From the NCBI GenBank assembly GCA_947481635.1, contig CANKHJ010000019.1, forward strand, positions 1-38,975: a DNA stretch of 38,975 nucleotides, given 5' to 3'. The translations under genes were made by a program, and so were the position numbers. The DNA is from Bradyrhizobiaceae bacterium. GTDB taxonomy: Bacteria; Pseudomonadota; Alphaproteobacteria; Rhizobiales; Xanthobacteraceae. Below the pieces are notes generated by a model. The model worked only from the letters and a program-made list of their open reading frames with translations. It ran no database searches and was not told the DNA's origin. Below, piece by piece: positions 1-8,588 of the stretch (position 1 is its first letter; each line of letters begins with the position of its first letter).

Positions 1-2
1 CG

Positions 3-3000
3 GGCGATCTCCTCACCAATGCAGCCGTGTTCCTGCAGACCGACACCGGCGCGATCACCTATGACAGCGCCAGCGGCGCGACAGTGACAGGGGTTTCCAG
101 CGCAACCGCGACCGTCCTGAGGCTCCAGACCGCCAGCGCGAATGCGACCGGTGATCTCACCGCGCATATCAATGGCGCGCTGACATCCCCCGGCTCGATG
201 GGTCCCGGCGCGGTGATGTCGACCTCCGGCACCGGCAAAATTCTCCTCGACGGAACCGGCGATATTACCGGCAGACTCGCGGTCGCCGTCCTTCAGGGCA
301 ATGCGTCGGCCGGCACGGACGGCGACATCACGATCGGGGGCAGCGGCAACATCTCGACCAGCCTGTTCGGCATCAGAGTCACGCATGGCGCTAATGCCGG
401 CACGGTGACGATCAATCGAACCGGAACCATCACCCTGACAGGGTCCGAGTCCGGCTACGGCATCGACGTGGCCGACAACGGCACCGGGGGCACGATCATC
501 GCCGGGGTCGGCGCGATCACCTCGGTCAACGGATACGGCATCCACACCAGCGGCACGGCGAACGTGACCATCACGCCCGGAGCGGCGATAGCTGCGGCGA
601 TCGGCATCGACAGCCGTCCGCTCGGCGCCGGCAACACGACGATCAACTCCGGATTCGACATCACCGCCTCCAACGCAATCATGGCCGTGACCGCAAACGG
701 GTCGGCATCGGTGAACGTGACTGGTGGCGTGTTGCAAACCACCGGAACCGCGGTTTCTGCCGTCAGCACCGCGGGCAATGTCTCGGTCAACATGACCGGC
801 GGACAGATCGGCACCAGCACCGCCCAGCGCGTCGGCACCAGCGGCATCTCTGCGCAGATCCTGAATACCGGCAGCAGCGGCAATGTCTCGGTCACGTCCG
901 GCACGATCTTTTCGACGGGAGCCGCGGTGCAGGCCCAGACACAGGGAAGCGGCACCGTGACGGTGGTCGCCAATGGCGCGATCGACAGCAGCAATGCCGG
1001 CATCTCGACGCTCTCGACGACCGGTTCGACAACGATCACGGTCAACGCAGCGGTTGACGCCAGCACCAGCGCAATCCAAGCCGCCACCTTTGGCAGCCCA
1101 ATCACGATCCTGAACAACGGCGCTTTGCGATCGTCGGCCACGGCGCAAGCCGTCGTCCGCGCGGTTTCCTTCAACGGCAACACGACGATCACCAACAGCG
1201 CGACCGGCGTGATCACATCCACGGCAGCGGCGCCTGAAACGCGAACCGCGATCCAGGCCTATGCCGCGAACGTAACCATCGCCAATGCCGGGGCCATGAC
1301 CGGTGTCCTCGACCTGCGCGGTCCGACGAACCCGCTCGTCAATCAATTCGTCAACACGCCCTTCATTCATTCGATCGCCAATAGCGGAACCTGGACCACA
1401 ACAGGCGCCAGCGATCTCGGCGCCGGCACCACGACAATCACCAACAGCGGCACGCTGACCACGGGGGACGGCACGAGCTTTGCCGGGGGCGTCGTTCAGC
1501 TCAACAACAGCGCGACCTTCGCGACGACGGGAAGCTTCACCGTCAACGGCAATACCGGCGCAGGCGCGATCGCCAATTCCGGCGCCTTCACCATTGCCGG
1601 AACGGTGAACATCAACAGCGCCGGCGCGGCCGGGAGCGGCGTCCTGACCAACTCGGCGGGCACGACCAATATCAATGCCGGCGGCATGCTGAATGCCTCA
1701 TTGGCAAATAGCGGCGGCGCGACGACCAATGCCGGCACGATCACCGGCAACGCGACCATCTCCGGGGGCACGCTGGCGCTGACCGGCACGGGCACGGTCC
1801 TGGGCGCAAGCGGCGTCACCAACAACGCGATCTTCGACATCACCGGTGCGGCCGGCGGTTCGACCATCACCACGCTGTCCGGCTCAGGCGTCACCAATCT
1901 CGGCGCCAACACACTGACGCTGTCGAACGCGGCCGGGGCTTATTCCGGCGGCATGAACGGCACCGGCGGACTGACCCTGACGGCCGGCACGGAAATCCTG
2001 AGCGGCACCAACACCTATATCGGCGCGACCAATGTGAACGGCGGCACGCTGCGGGTCGATGGCGCCACTGCGGGCTCGGCATTCACAGTGAATTCCGGTG
2101 GTACGCTCCGCGGCATCGGCACTGTCGGCAGCACGACGGTCGCAGCGGGCGGCGTCTTCGCGCCCGGCCCTGCAACGACGCCCGGCGCAATCGCGGTGTC
2201 GGGAAATCTCGTATTCCAGGCAGGCAGCATTTACGGCGTGCAGCTGACACCATCCGCCGCATCGATCGCCAACGTCACCGGAACGGCGGCGCTGAATGGC
2301 AACGTCAACGTCGCCGCGGCATTCGGCGCTTATGCCGTCGGCCAGAGCTATACGATCCTTGCCGCCACCGGCGGGCTGAGCGGCTCGACCTTCTCCGGTC
2401 TCACCATGACCGGCGGCGCGCGTGGACATCTTACCTACGACGCTGACGAGGTATTCCTGATCATCGATCCCAGCACGCTTGCGGCGAGCGGCATGCCACG
2501 CAACCCAGCCAATGTCGCCGACGCCCTCAACGGCGTCGTCAACACTGGCGGCACGCTGCCAACCGGTTTCCAGGGCCTGGGATTCCTCAGCGGCGGCACG
2601 CTGACGAGCGCGCTGACGCAGCTTGCCGGCGAAACCGGCGCCAACGTCGCGCCGTCCGGCTTCAACGCCATGAACCAGTTCCTCAACCTGCTGTTCGATC
2701 CATCCGCCGCGGACGGCAACGGTGGAGCCAAAGGCGCGACGGCCTTCGCCGACGCCCCGACAGCCTTCGCATCAGAGAAGAAGCTGTCGCGGCAGCAAGC
2801 CGACGCCTATGCCGCGGTGACGCCGCGTGTAGCGCCTGCGGCTTTCGAACAGCGCTGGAGCACCTGGGGCGCAGGTTACGGCGCCACCAGCACGACCGCT
2901 GGCGACGCAGGTGTTGGCTCATCAGCATCCAACAGTCGCGTCTATGGCATCGTCGGCGGCATCGATTATCGGCTATCGAGCGAGACCCGTGTTGGTTTCG

Positions 3001-3692
3001 CAGTCGGCGGCGCGGGCACCAGCTTCGGCCTGGCCTCAGGCATGGGCAGCGGCCGGTCCGAGCTGTTCCAGTCCGCTCTCTATGGCCGTCACGAGATCGG
3101 CCCGGCCTATCTCGCCGGCGCCCTCGCCTATGCGTGGCAGGACGTCACCACCACCCGCACTGTCACCGTGGCGGGCATCGACACGCTCGAAGGCCGCTTC
3201 AAAGCCAACGCGTTGTCCTCGCGCGGCGAGGCCGGCTGGCTGGTGGCGTCGCCGTTCGTCAACGTGACGCCCTACGCCGCGTTGCAGGCCACGACATTCT
3301 TCCTGCCCAGCTATACCGAGGCCGCGACGGCGGGCAGCAGCCAGTTCGCGCTCGGCTATGCGGCGCAATCCGTCATCGCGACGCGCAGCGAATTCGGCGC
3401 GCGTTTCGACAAGGCGTATCTCTTCAACGACGGGATGTTCACTTTGCGCAGCCGGCTGGCCTGGGCGCATGACTACAACCAGAGCCGCGCCGCGACCGCG
3501 ACATTCCAGGCCCTGCCAGGGACAACCTTCACGGTGAACGGCGCGGAACCGGCCGCCGACGCGCTGCTGGTCACCGCCGGCGCCGAGATGAAATGGCGCA
3601 ACGGATTTTCGCTCGCCGGCACGTTCGAAGGCGAATTCTCGCGCAACACCGAGAGCTACGGCGGCAAAGGCATCCTGCGCTACACGTGGTGA
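3..3692 (+). CDS. Autotransporter outer-membrane beta-barrel protein, 5' end missing
   Basis: Type V secretion (autotransporter) protein. The reading frame is open to the left edge; the first possible start (GTG at 27) has no signal peptide after it, so the true start lies outside the window. Residues below are counted from 27. Residues 1 to about 830 are a Gly/Thr/Asn/Ala-rich passenger with many short repeats of the N-S-G-T/T-I-T-N type, as expected of a right-handed beta-helix. A passenger-associated transport repeat lies at about 618-680 (LSGTNTYIGATNVNGGTLRV). A helical linker (about 840-910) follows, then a C-terminal barrel of about 280 residues (about 940-1221) ending in the aromatic RYTW typical of outer-membrane proteins. 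The barrel should insert in the outer membrane and expose the passenger. The passenger's function (adhesion or other) cannot be read from sequence. The stop overlaps the convergent DUF4112 gene by 13 nt. Confidence 0.93.
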   Translation, partial: GDLLTNAAVFLQTDTGAITYDSASGATVTGVSSATATVLRLQTASANATGDLTAHINGALTSPGSMGPGAVMSTSGTGKILLDGTGDITGRLAVAVLQGNASAGTDGDITIGGSGNISTSLFGIRVTHGANAGTVTINRTGTITLTGSESGYGIDVADNGTGGTIIAGVGAITSVNGYGIHTSGTANVTITPGAAIAAAIGIDSRPLGAGNTTINSGFDITASNAIMAVTANGSASVNVTGGVLQTTGTAVSAVSTAGNVSVNMTGGQIGTSTAQRVGTSGISAQILNTGSSGNVSVTSGTIFSTGAAVQAQTQGSGTVTVVANGAIDSSNAGISTLSTTGSTTITVNAAVDASTSAIQAATFGSPITILNNGALRSSATAQAVVRAVSFNGNTTITNSATGVITSTAAAPETRTAIQAYAANVTIANAGAMTGVLDLRGPTNPLVNQFVNTPFIHSIANSGTWTTTGASDLGAGTTTITNSGTLTTGDGTSFAGGVVQLNNSATFATTGSFTVNGNTGAGAIANSGAFTIAGTVNINSAGAAGSGVLTNSAGTTNINAGGMLNASLANSGGATTNAGTITGNATISGGTLALTGTGTVLGASGVTNNAIFDITGAAGGSTITTLSGSGVTNLGANTLTLSNAAGAYSGGMNGTGGLTLTAGTEILSGTNTYIGATNVNGGTLRVDGATAGSAFTVNSGGTLRGIGTVGSTTVAAGGVFAPGPATTPGAIAVSGNLVFQAGSIYGVQLTPSAASIANVTGTAALNGNVNVAAAFGAYAVGQSYTILAATGGLSGSTFSGLTMTGGARGHLTYDADEVFLIIDPSTLAASGMPRNPANVADALNGVVNTGGTLPTGFQGLGFLSGGTLTSALTQLAGETGANVAPSGFNAMNQFLNLLFDPSAADGNGGAKGATAFADAPTAFASEKKLSRQQADAYAAVTPRVAPAAFEQRWSTWGAGYGATSTTAGDAGVGSSASNSRVYGIVGGIDYRLSSETRVGFAVGGAGTSFGLASGMGSGRSELFQSALYGRHEIGPAYLAGALAYAWQDVTTTRTVTVAGIDTLEGRFKANALSSRGEAGWLVASPFVNVTPYAALQATTFFLPSYTEAATAGSSQFALGYAAQSVIATRSEFGARFDKAYLFNDGMFTLRSRLAWAHDYNQSRAATATFQALPGTTFTVNGAEPAADALLVTAGAEMKWRNGFSLAGTFEGEFSRNTESYGGKGILRYTW

Positions 3693-4138
3693 GACGGACG
3701 CTGCTCATGCCTGGCGAGCCAGTCTCGCAACAGCGCGACATTGCGGCGATTGGCACGCCACGCCACGTCGAACGCATCGCCGACCAGCGGCAGGGTGCCG
3801 ACCAACCCATCGATGGCAACATTCGCCAGCATGCGGCCGACGAGCAGGCGCGGTGCGCCGAGGGCGCGTGCTTCCCGCACGATATAGAGCGCCAGCAGCG
3901 CTGAGATGGTGTCACCAATTCCGGGCACCAGTCCGATCAGCGCATCAATTCCGAAACGGATATTCGTGCCCGGAATGATGAAGGCCGTGTCGAGCAGGCG
4001 GCTCAGGCTCTCGATGCGCCCAAGCCGCTCCGCGTGGGTGCCCGGCCTGGAGAAATCGACGGGAAAGAGTTTGGAAGCGGCGTGCGTCATTGCCGAGAGA
4101 TCATGTACCTGCGTCAATGACAAGTTGCCCGGCGACAA
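3680..4138 (-). CDS. DUF4112 domain membrane protein
   Basis: Small membrane-associated protein of unknown function, recognised as DUF4112 from the RIESLSRLLDTAFIIPGT segment followed by GIDALIGLVPGIGDTISALL and a second hydrophobic stretch (LANVAIDGLVGTLPLVGDAFD). The hydrophobic Gly/Pro-rich segments suggest two membrane-associated hairpins. The longest form (152 aa) starts at TTG 4138, preceded by a purine-rich AAGGGTGAAG. An ATG at 4090 would give 136 aa and still keep the whole domain, so the start is uncertain. The gene is convergent with the autotransporter and overlaps its stop codon. No function is known for the family. Confidence 0.85.
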   Translation of the reverse strand: MSPGNLSLTQVHDLSAMTHAASKLFPVDFSRPGTHAERLGRIESLSRLLDTAFIIPGTNIRFGIDALIGLVPGIGDTISALLALYIVREARALGAPRLLVGRMLANVAIDGLVGTLPLVGDAFDVAWRANRRNVALLRDWLARHEQRPSHHV

Positions 4139-4232
4139 TGCGCTTCACCCTTCGTAAGTTCCTTCAAAGGTCCGGTGATCGTTGCCGACTGCCACGCCGG
4201 TAACAAAAAGAGTGGGAGCGTCGAGGAAAATT

Positions 4233-5456
4233 TCACCTTTCAGAGCGAAAGGGAAAGAACTCGTCGGGTCGTTTTTCCAGCTTCGCAATTAAATGTGACG
4301 CTTTTTCTCCTGCCGCCTGCTGCCTTTCGAGTCCGCGGACCTGCTTCAGGTGTCTGACGCCATCCACGTAGGTGTCGAGGCGCCGCACATTGCTGGGCGT
4401 CCAGAGCTTCACGTCGAATGGCTTGGAACCGATGGTCCGGCCGTCGTCGGTTTCAAAGGCCAGCTTCATTCTTATCGCTGCGGATTCAGTCGCCCCGACA
4501 ACGAACGACAGCGTTTGACGATGTCCATTGATGAGCAGCCGGTCGATGGGAAACTCCCGCCGATGCGGTCCACGATCGACGTCGATGATGGTGCAGAAAA
4601 CGGTCTCGCCGCGTTTCGGGGTCACCTCGCTGTGGTGGAGAGCAAAGCCATGCCGGTGGAGATAGACGCCCGACTCCCGCAAATCGATGTCGAAATGTCC
4701 TCGCTGCACACCTCCGTCAGCGCTCGACATGCGATAGCGCGCCCATAGTTTTTCCAGCGATATGTGCCCGGTCGGCAGCCACCGGCGTGCAAGCTCCGTC
4801 GCGCGCGCTTCCAGGAAGCGTTGGTATTCGATCGCTTCGTTGAGAGGCTGGGGCACGCTGTGCACGAATGGCGCGTCTTTGTCCCGAACCCGATATCGCT
4901 TGCGTGTGTCGTCTTCCACCTCTCGTGTGTTGCGGTTTTCGGCGATGCGCAGCCAGTCCTTGAACCCGCGGCGCAGGCTTGCTTCCGATTCGGACTGCTG
5001 GCGGTCCAGTTCGGCAAGTTCGCGCTGCACGGCCTCGAAGGCCTGGGGCGGGATCTTGTCGGCATCGAGCAGGATCGGCGCCTGCTGGTGCTTGGGCAGC
5101 GTGACAACAAAGGTGCGCGCTTCGACCGGAAACAACGCGTTGAGGGTGTGCCCCTCCAGCACGATCTCGGCATCGCGCGCCGGTCCAGCGCCACCATTGC
5201 TGACCATCAACTGAAGAAAACGGCTGAAGCGGCCCGGCCCGTCGCCGTCCCGATACGTGTGTTGCCCGGACACCCAGGCGACGAGAGCTGGCGTCGGATC
5301 GATTCCCACCTTCTCGACGTCTATACAGAACTTCCGCAGCATCCGTGTTGTGCTGCCGGTGTTGCGCAGTTTGATGTCGATAGTTGGAAATGCCAGATCG
5401 GACGGTACCGGCAAGACCTCGATCGTCACGTCGGTCTGCTCAGGCGCGGGCATCAT
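4233..5456 (-). CDS. Protein of unknown function, third gene of an acyl-CoA ligase operon
   Basis: I do not recognise the family. It is 407 aa, without signal peptide or membrane segment, so probably cytoplasmic. The N-terminal ~125 residues look beta-rich (IDIKLRNTGSTTRMLRKFCI; EIVLEGHTLNALFPVEARTF), like an immunoglobulin-type fold. A charged helical stretch follows (about 135-215, rich in E, R, Q and likely coiled coil), then a second beta-rich part (about 255-360) and a charged C-terminus. The ATG at 5456 lies 17 nt inside the end of the upstream acyl-CoA ligase gene on the same strand, so translational coupling is likely. Its base composition looks less GC-biased than the ligase. That suggests it is a later addition to the operon, but this was judged by eye. 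The coding call rests on the overlap, length and plausible globular composition. Confidence 0.75.
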   Translation of the reverse strand: MMPAPEQTDVTIEVLPVPSDLAFPTIDIKLRNTGSTTRMLRKFCIDVEKVGIDPTPALVAWVSGQHTYRDGDGPGRFSRFLQLMVSNGGAGPARDAEIVLEGHTLNALFPVEARTFVVTLPKHQQAPILLDADKIPPQAFEAVQRELAELDRQQSESEASLRRGFKDWLRIAENRNTREVEDDTRKRYRVRDKDAPFVHSVPQPLNEAIEYQRFLEARATELARRWLPTGHISLEKLWARYRMSSADGGVQRGHFDIDLRESGVYLHRHGFALHHSEVTPKRGETVFCTIIDVDRGPHRREFPIDRLLINGHRQTLSFVVGATESAAIRMKLAFETDDGRTIGSKPFDVKLWTPSNVRRLDTYVDGVRHLKQVRGLERQQAAGEKASHLIAKLEKRPDEFFPFRSER

Positions 5457-7023
5457 TCTGGACCTTTACCAGCTCCCGCAACGCCGGCCGGTTGATCTTG
5501 TTGTTGCCGATCTTCGGCAGCTCGGAGACCGCGACGATCTCGCGCGGCACCTTGAACTTCGCGAGATTGGCGCGGCAATGGTCGAGCAGCCGCGCGATCT
5601 CCGCAGTCTCGTTTCCGCCCGCCAGCACGACGTAAGCCACAGCCACCTCGCCATAGGTCTTGTCCGCGCGTCCGACAACGGCGGCCTCGCGCACGCCGCC
5701 TGCGGCCATCAGCGCGGCCTCGACTTCGGAGGCCGAGACACCCTCGCCGCCGACCTTGATCATGTCCTTGACGCGATCGGCGAAGGTGATCCAGCCATCC
5801 TCGCTCAGCACTACGCGGTCGCCGGTGTGAAAATAGCCGCGCGCGTCGAACGCCTCGGCCATCGCCTTCGGGTTGTCGACGTATTCCTGGAAGATCGCGA
5901 CGCCGCGCCGCGCGCCGATCAAGAGGTGGCCGGTCTCGCCGGGCGCGACCAGGCTTCCGTCCTCGCGCTCGATGCGCACCTCGTAGCCAGGATAGGCGCG
6001 GCCGATCGAATGCAGCTTCTGGCCGAGCGAGCCGTCGCTGGCGATGGCGGGGATGATCATCTCGGTCATGCCCCAACCGGCAACGCCGTTGAGGCGGAAG
6101 AACGCATCGCGTTCGGGATCATGGCGCGCGAACAGCCATTGCCGGAACTGATGCGCCGGCACCTCGTGCTCGCGCAGGAAACCGTCGGTGCCGGCATGCG
6201 ATGCGACCGTCGCGCGATGCGCCAGAGCCGTGGGCCAGAAGCGGCTGACCGAGAAGCGCGGCTGCAGCAGGATGGTCGCGCCAGCGTAATAGGCCGGGAT
6301 CAGCGACCAGGTGAATCCGACCACGTGAAACAGCGGCAGATGCACCTGATAGATGTCGTCTGCGCTCAGGCCCTGCTCCAGTGCGCCGACCTTGCCGCCC
6401 CACAAGATGTTGGCGTGGGTCCAGAGCACCGCCTTCGGCCGCGCGGTCGAGCCGGTGGTGAAGAGGATCATCGCCGGCGCTGACGGATCCGGCGCGCGCC
6501 GCGGCATCGGCTTGCCGAACAACGCGGCGAAGCTCTCGGCCTTGGCCGGGATTGTTCCCGGCTCCGGCGCCGCGCCACCATCGGTGGCTGTGACGGCAAT
6601 CCATTCCAGACCGGCGCAATGCTCCGCGACGCGCTGCGCGAGCTTCGGCTGCGTGATCGCGCCGCGCACGCCGAGCGGAGGCGCGACTTGTGCCAACTCG
6701 GGCCCGGCAAGCAGCGCGTTGCTGATCACCGCCACCGCGCCGAGCCAGGCAACAGCGAAACGCGCGATCAGCGTCTCCGGACAATTCTCCAGATGCACCA
6801 GCACGCGGTCGCCGGCCTTGATGCCGCGCGCGGCGAGCCCGCCCGCGACACGGGTGACTTCGTCATGGAAGCGGGCATAGGACCAAACCTCGACCGGCCC
6901 CTCGAACGGCGCCCAGATCAGCATCGGATGATCGCCGCGCTGTCGCGCCCGCGCCTCGATCAGCGCCGACGCGTCGAGCCCGGCGAACGGATGCAGGATT
7001 TCGTTTTCGTAAAGGCGCGTCAC
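5440..7023 (-). CDS. AMP-binding acyl-CoA ligase (CaiC-like)
   Basis: Member of the ANL superfamily that activates a carboxylic acid as acyl-AMP and transfers it to CoA. It is 527 aa, a normal length. The phosphate-binding motif is at about 187-198 (LFTTGSTARPKA), followed by the GWGMTE substrate/ATP motif, the YFHTGDR hinge region motif, a DMIKVGGEGVSASEVE stretch, and near the end LPKIGNNKINR, whose K509 matches the catalytic lysine. The sequence is closest in feel to crotonobetaine/carnitine or medium-chain ligases, but the substrate cannot be assigned. The GTG start at 7023 overlaps the TGA of the upstream isomerase gene by 4 nt, and its 3' end overlaps the next gene by 17 nt, so the three genes form one operon. 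Expected in the cytoplasm. Confidence 0.92.
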   Translation of the reverse strand: MTRLYENEILHPFAGLDASALIEARARQRGDHPMLIWAPFEGPVEVWSYARFHDEVTRVAGGLAARGIKAGDRVLVHLENCPETLIARFAVAWLGAVAVISNALLAGPELAQVAPPLGVRGAITQPKLAQRVAEHCAGLEWIAVTATDGGAAPEPGTIPAKAESFAALFGKPMPRRAPDPSAPAMILFTTGSTARPKAVLWTHANILWGGKVGALEQGLSADDIYQVHLPLFHVVGFTWSLIPAYYAGATILLQPRFSVSRFWPTALAHRATVASHAGTDGFLREHEVPAHQFRQWLFARHDPERDAFFRLNGVAGWGMTEMIIPAIASDGSLGQKLHSIGRAYPGYEVRIEREDGSLVAPGETGHLLIGARRGVAIFQEYVDNPKAMAEAFDARGYFHTGDRVVLSEDGWITFADRVKDMIKVGGEGVSASEVEAALMAAGGVREAAVVGRADKTYGEVAVAYVVLAGGNETAEIARLLDHCRANLAKFKVPREIVAVSELPKIGNNKINRPALRELVKVQNDARA

Positions 7024-7646
7024 GATGTCTGCTCCAGCGGCGTCCAGGCATGATGCGCCAGCCAGTGATCGAGCATCCAGAGGCGGTCGCCGCCCCAGAT
7101 CGGCTCACCATCCGCAATGAAGAACGGCACCCCGAACACGCCGCGCGCAATCGCTTCGTCCACAGCAATGTTCAGCGCCAGCTTGCCCTCCGGCGCTGTG
7201 ATGCCCGCAGTCAGCGCGGCCGCGTCGATGCCGAGCGCAGCAGCCTCCTCGGCCACCGCCTCGAGCGGCGTGATGTCGCGTCCTTCGACCCAAAGCCGCG
7301 CGAAGATGCGCTGTGCGAAACGCACGGCGAGGTCCGGGTCCCGCGCCTTGAGCCAGAGGAAGGCGCGGCACGCCGCCACCGAATTGATTCCGGTCAAACC
7401 ATGCTGCTTGAACGGCACGCCATAGACCTGCGCCATGCGCGGCCCGTCATGCTTGAGGTAATCCCGCTTCAGCGGCGTCTCGGTGAGCGGCTTCATGCCC
7501 ATGATCTTCATGATGGTGATGCCGATCAGCACCGGCCGCCAGTCGACGCTGCGGCCGTGACGCGCGGCGATCCGCTCGATCTGGGTCGCGCCGATATAGG
7601 CGTAAGGCGAGATGAAGTCGAAATAGAACGCGATCGGCTCACTCAT
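7020..7646 (-). CDS. 2-hydroxychromene-2-carboxylate isomerase / DsbA-family oxidoreductase homologue
   Basis: Thioredoxin-fold protein of the DsbA/GST-kappa superfamily, 208 aa. The N-terminus (FYFDFISPYAYIGA) carries the serine (S13) that replaces the DsbA CXXC pair and binds glutathione in NahD-type isomerases. The C-terminal GVFGVPFFIADGEPIWGGDR motif is characteristic of the family. Family members isomerise 2-hydroxychromene-2-carboxylate in naphthalene-type degradation, though many homologues act on other substrates. I chose ATG 7646 rather than the longer frame to 7754, because the 36 extra residues are Arg/Cys-rich and not family-like. It is the first gene of a minus-strand operon and overlaps the acyl-CoA ligase start (GTGA). 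It is divergent from the flavin reductase gene and probably shares regulation with it. Confidence 0.88.
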   Translation of the reverse strand: MSEPIAFYFDFISPYAYIGATQIERIAARHGRSVDWRPVLIGITIMKIMGMKPLTETPLKRDYLKHDGPRMAQVYGVPFKQHGLTGINSVAACRAFLWLKARDPDLAVRFAQRIFARLWVEGRDITPLEAVAEEAAALGIDAAALTAGITAPEGKLALNIAVDEAIARGVFGVPFFIADGEPIWGGDRLWMLDHWLAHHAWTPLEQTS

Positions 7647-7823
7647 CGTCAAAGGTCCCAGTCGCCGCAAAGGGCAAGGCCATGATTTCAATTCGATGGA
7701 GGTAAGCGGAAGCCGCCTTCGTTGGCAACGCACAGTTGCACGGGAACGACACATTGCACCACGCGCATGCCTCGACCGCGCCGCCGCGCGATTGACTCAT
7801 AAGGATAGACACGAGATCATCGC

Positions 7824-7856
7824 ATATCGGAAATATTTCCGTATAGCGGAAATATC
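7824..7856. promoter_or_regulatory. Tandem IclR-like operator
   Basis: Three CGGAAA/TTTCCG half-sites lie in a row in the divergent region. A perfect 14-bp palindrome, CGGAAATATTTCCG (7828-7841), is followed by a second inverted pair, TTTCCG-TATAG-CGGAAA (7836-7852), which shares the middle half-site. TTTCCG/CGGAAA with a 5-nt spacer resembles sites bound by IclR-family regulators. The array sits about 70 bp upstream of the flavin reductase start and about 180 bp upstream of the isomerase start, and may control both. No IclR gene is in the window, so the regulator would be encoded elsewhere. Confidence 0.6.
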
Positions 7857-7924
7857 AAGGCAAACAAAATGGCGGATGGCAGGTGCGCCAGACCTCCGCA
7901 AGGGTCCCACGGGGAGAGGAAGCC

Positions 7925-8524
7925 ATGCATTACGACGCCATCAAACGGGATCACGGTCTTCCCAACGACCCCTTCACGGCGCTGGTAGTGCCGCGTCCCG
8001 TCGGCTGGATCACGACCATCAATGCGGATGGATTGGTCAACCTCGCGCCCTATAGCTTCTACAACGCGGTTTGCAGCCGTCCGCCTGCGGTGATGTTTTC
8101 GCGCAATGCGCCGAAAGACACTGGGATCAACGCGGAGCAGACCTTGGAATTCGTGGTCAATCTCGTGACCGTCGATCTGCGCGACGAGATGAACCTCACC
8201 TCGGCGAGCACCGAGGCGGCGATCAGCGAACCCGAATTATTCGAGATCGAGATGGCGCCGTCGAAATACGTGAAGCCTCCCCGCGTGAAGGACACGCCGG
8301 TCGCTCTGGAATGTCGCTTCCTCAAAAGCGTCGAAGTCGACGGCGTCGACGGGAATCCGCTGCCGATCGTCATGACGATCGGTCAGGTCGTCGGCGTCTA
8401 CATCAATGACGACATCCTGGTGGAGGGCCGCATCGACTACAAAAAGATGCGGCCGCTCGCGCGCCTCGGCGCGTTCTACTACGCCGACCTCGGCGACGTG
8501 ATCGCGATGCCGCGGCTGACATAA
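7925..8524 (+). CDS. Flavin reductase-like FMN-binding protein
   Basis: Split-barrel flavoprotein of the flavin reductase-like family (DIM6/NTAB type), 199 aa. The N-terminal stretch with LVVPRPVGWITTIN and VNLAPYSFYNAV is the typical FMN-contacting part, and FSRNAPKDTGIN continues the fold. Members reduce free FMN for partner monooxygenases or act as flavin-dependent enzymes themselves. The ATG at 7925 was chosen because GGAGAGGAAG sits just upstream; the frame extends to 7883 without a better start. It is the first gene of a plus-strand group with a solute-binding protein and an FAD oxidoreductase, so it may feed or assist a degradation step. It lies downstream of the IclR-like operator. 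Confidence 0.88.
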   Translation: MHYDAIKRDHGLPNDPFTALVVPRPVGWITTINADGLVNLAPYSFYNAVCSRPPAVMFSRNAPKDTGINAEQTLEFVVNLVTVDLRDEMNLTSASTEAAISEPELFEIEMAPSKYVKPPRVKDTPVALECRFLKSVEVDGVDGNPLPIVMTIGQVVGVYINDDILVEGRIDYKKMRPLARLGAFYYADLGDVIAMPRLT

Positions 8525-8588
8525 CCAGCCGCGCGGCGCGCATATACCGACACGACCAAACAACATCAAAATTTGGGAGGGTGCGTCC

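Noticed and set aside
455-1222. Long minus-strand open frames opposite the autotransporter (also 1496-1912 and 1884-2429)
   Set aside because: They are Val/Pro/Ala-rich mirror images of the repetitive passenger, with no family features. The sense strand has a clear beta-helix and barrel.
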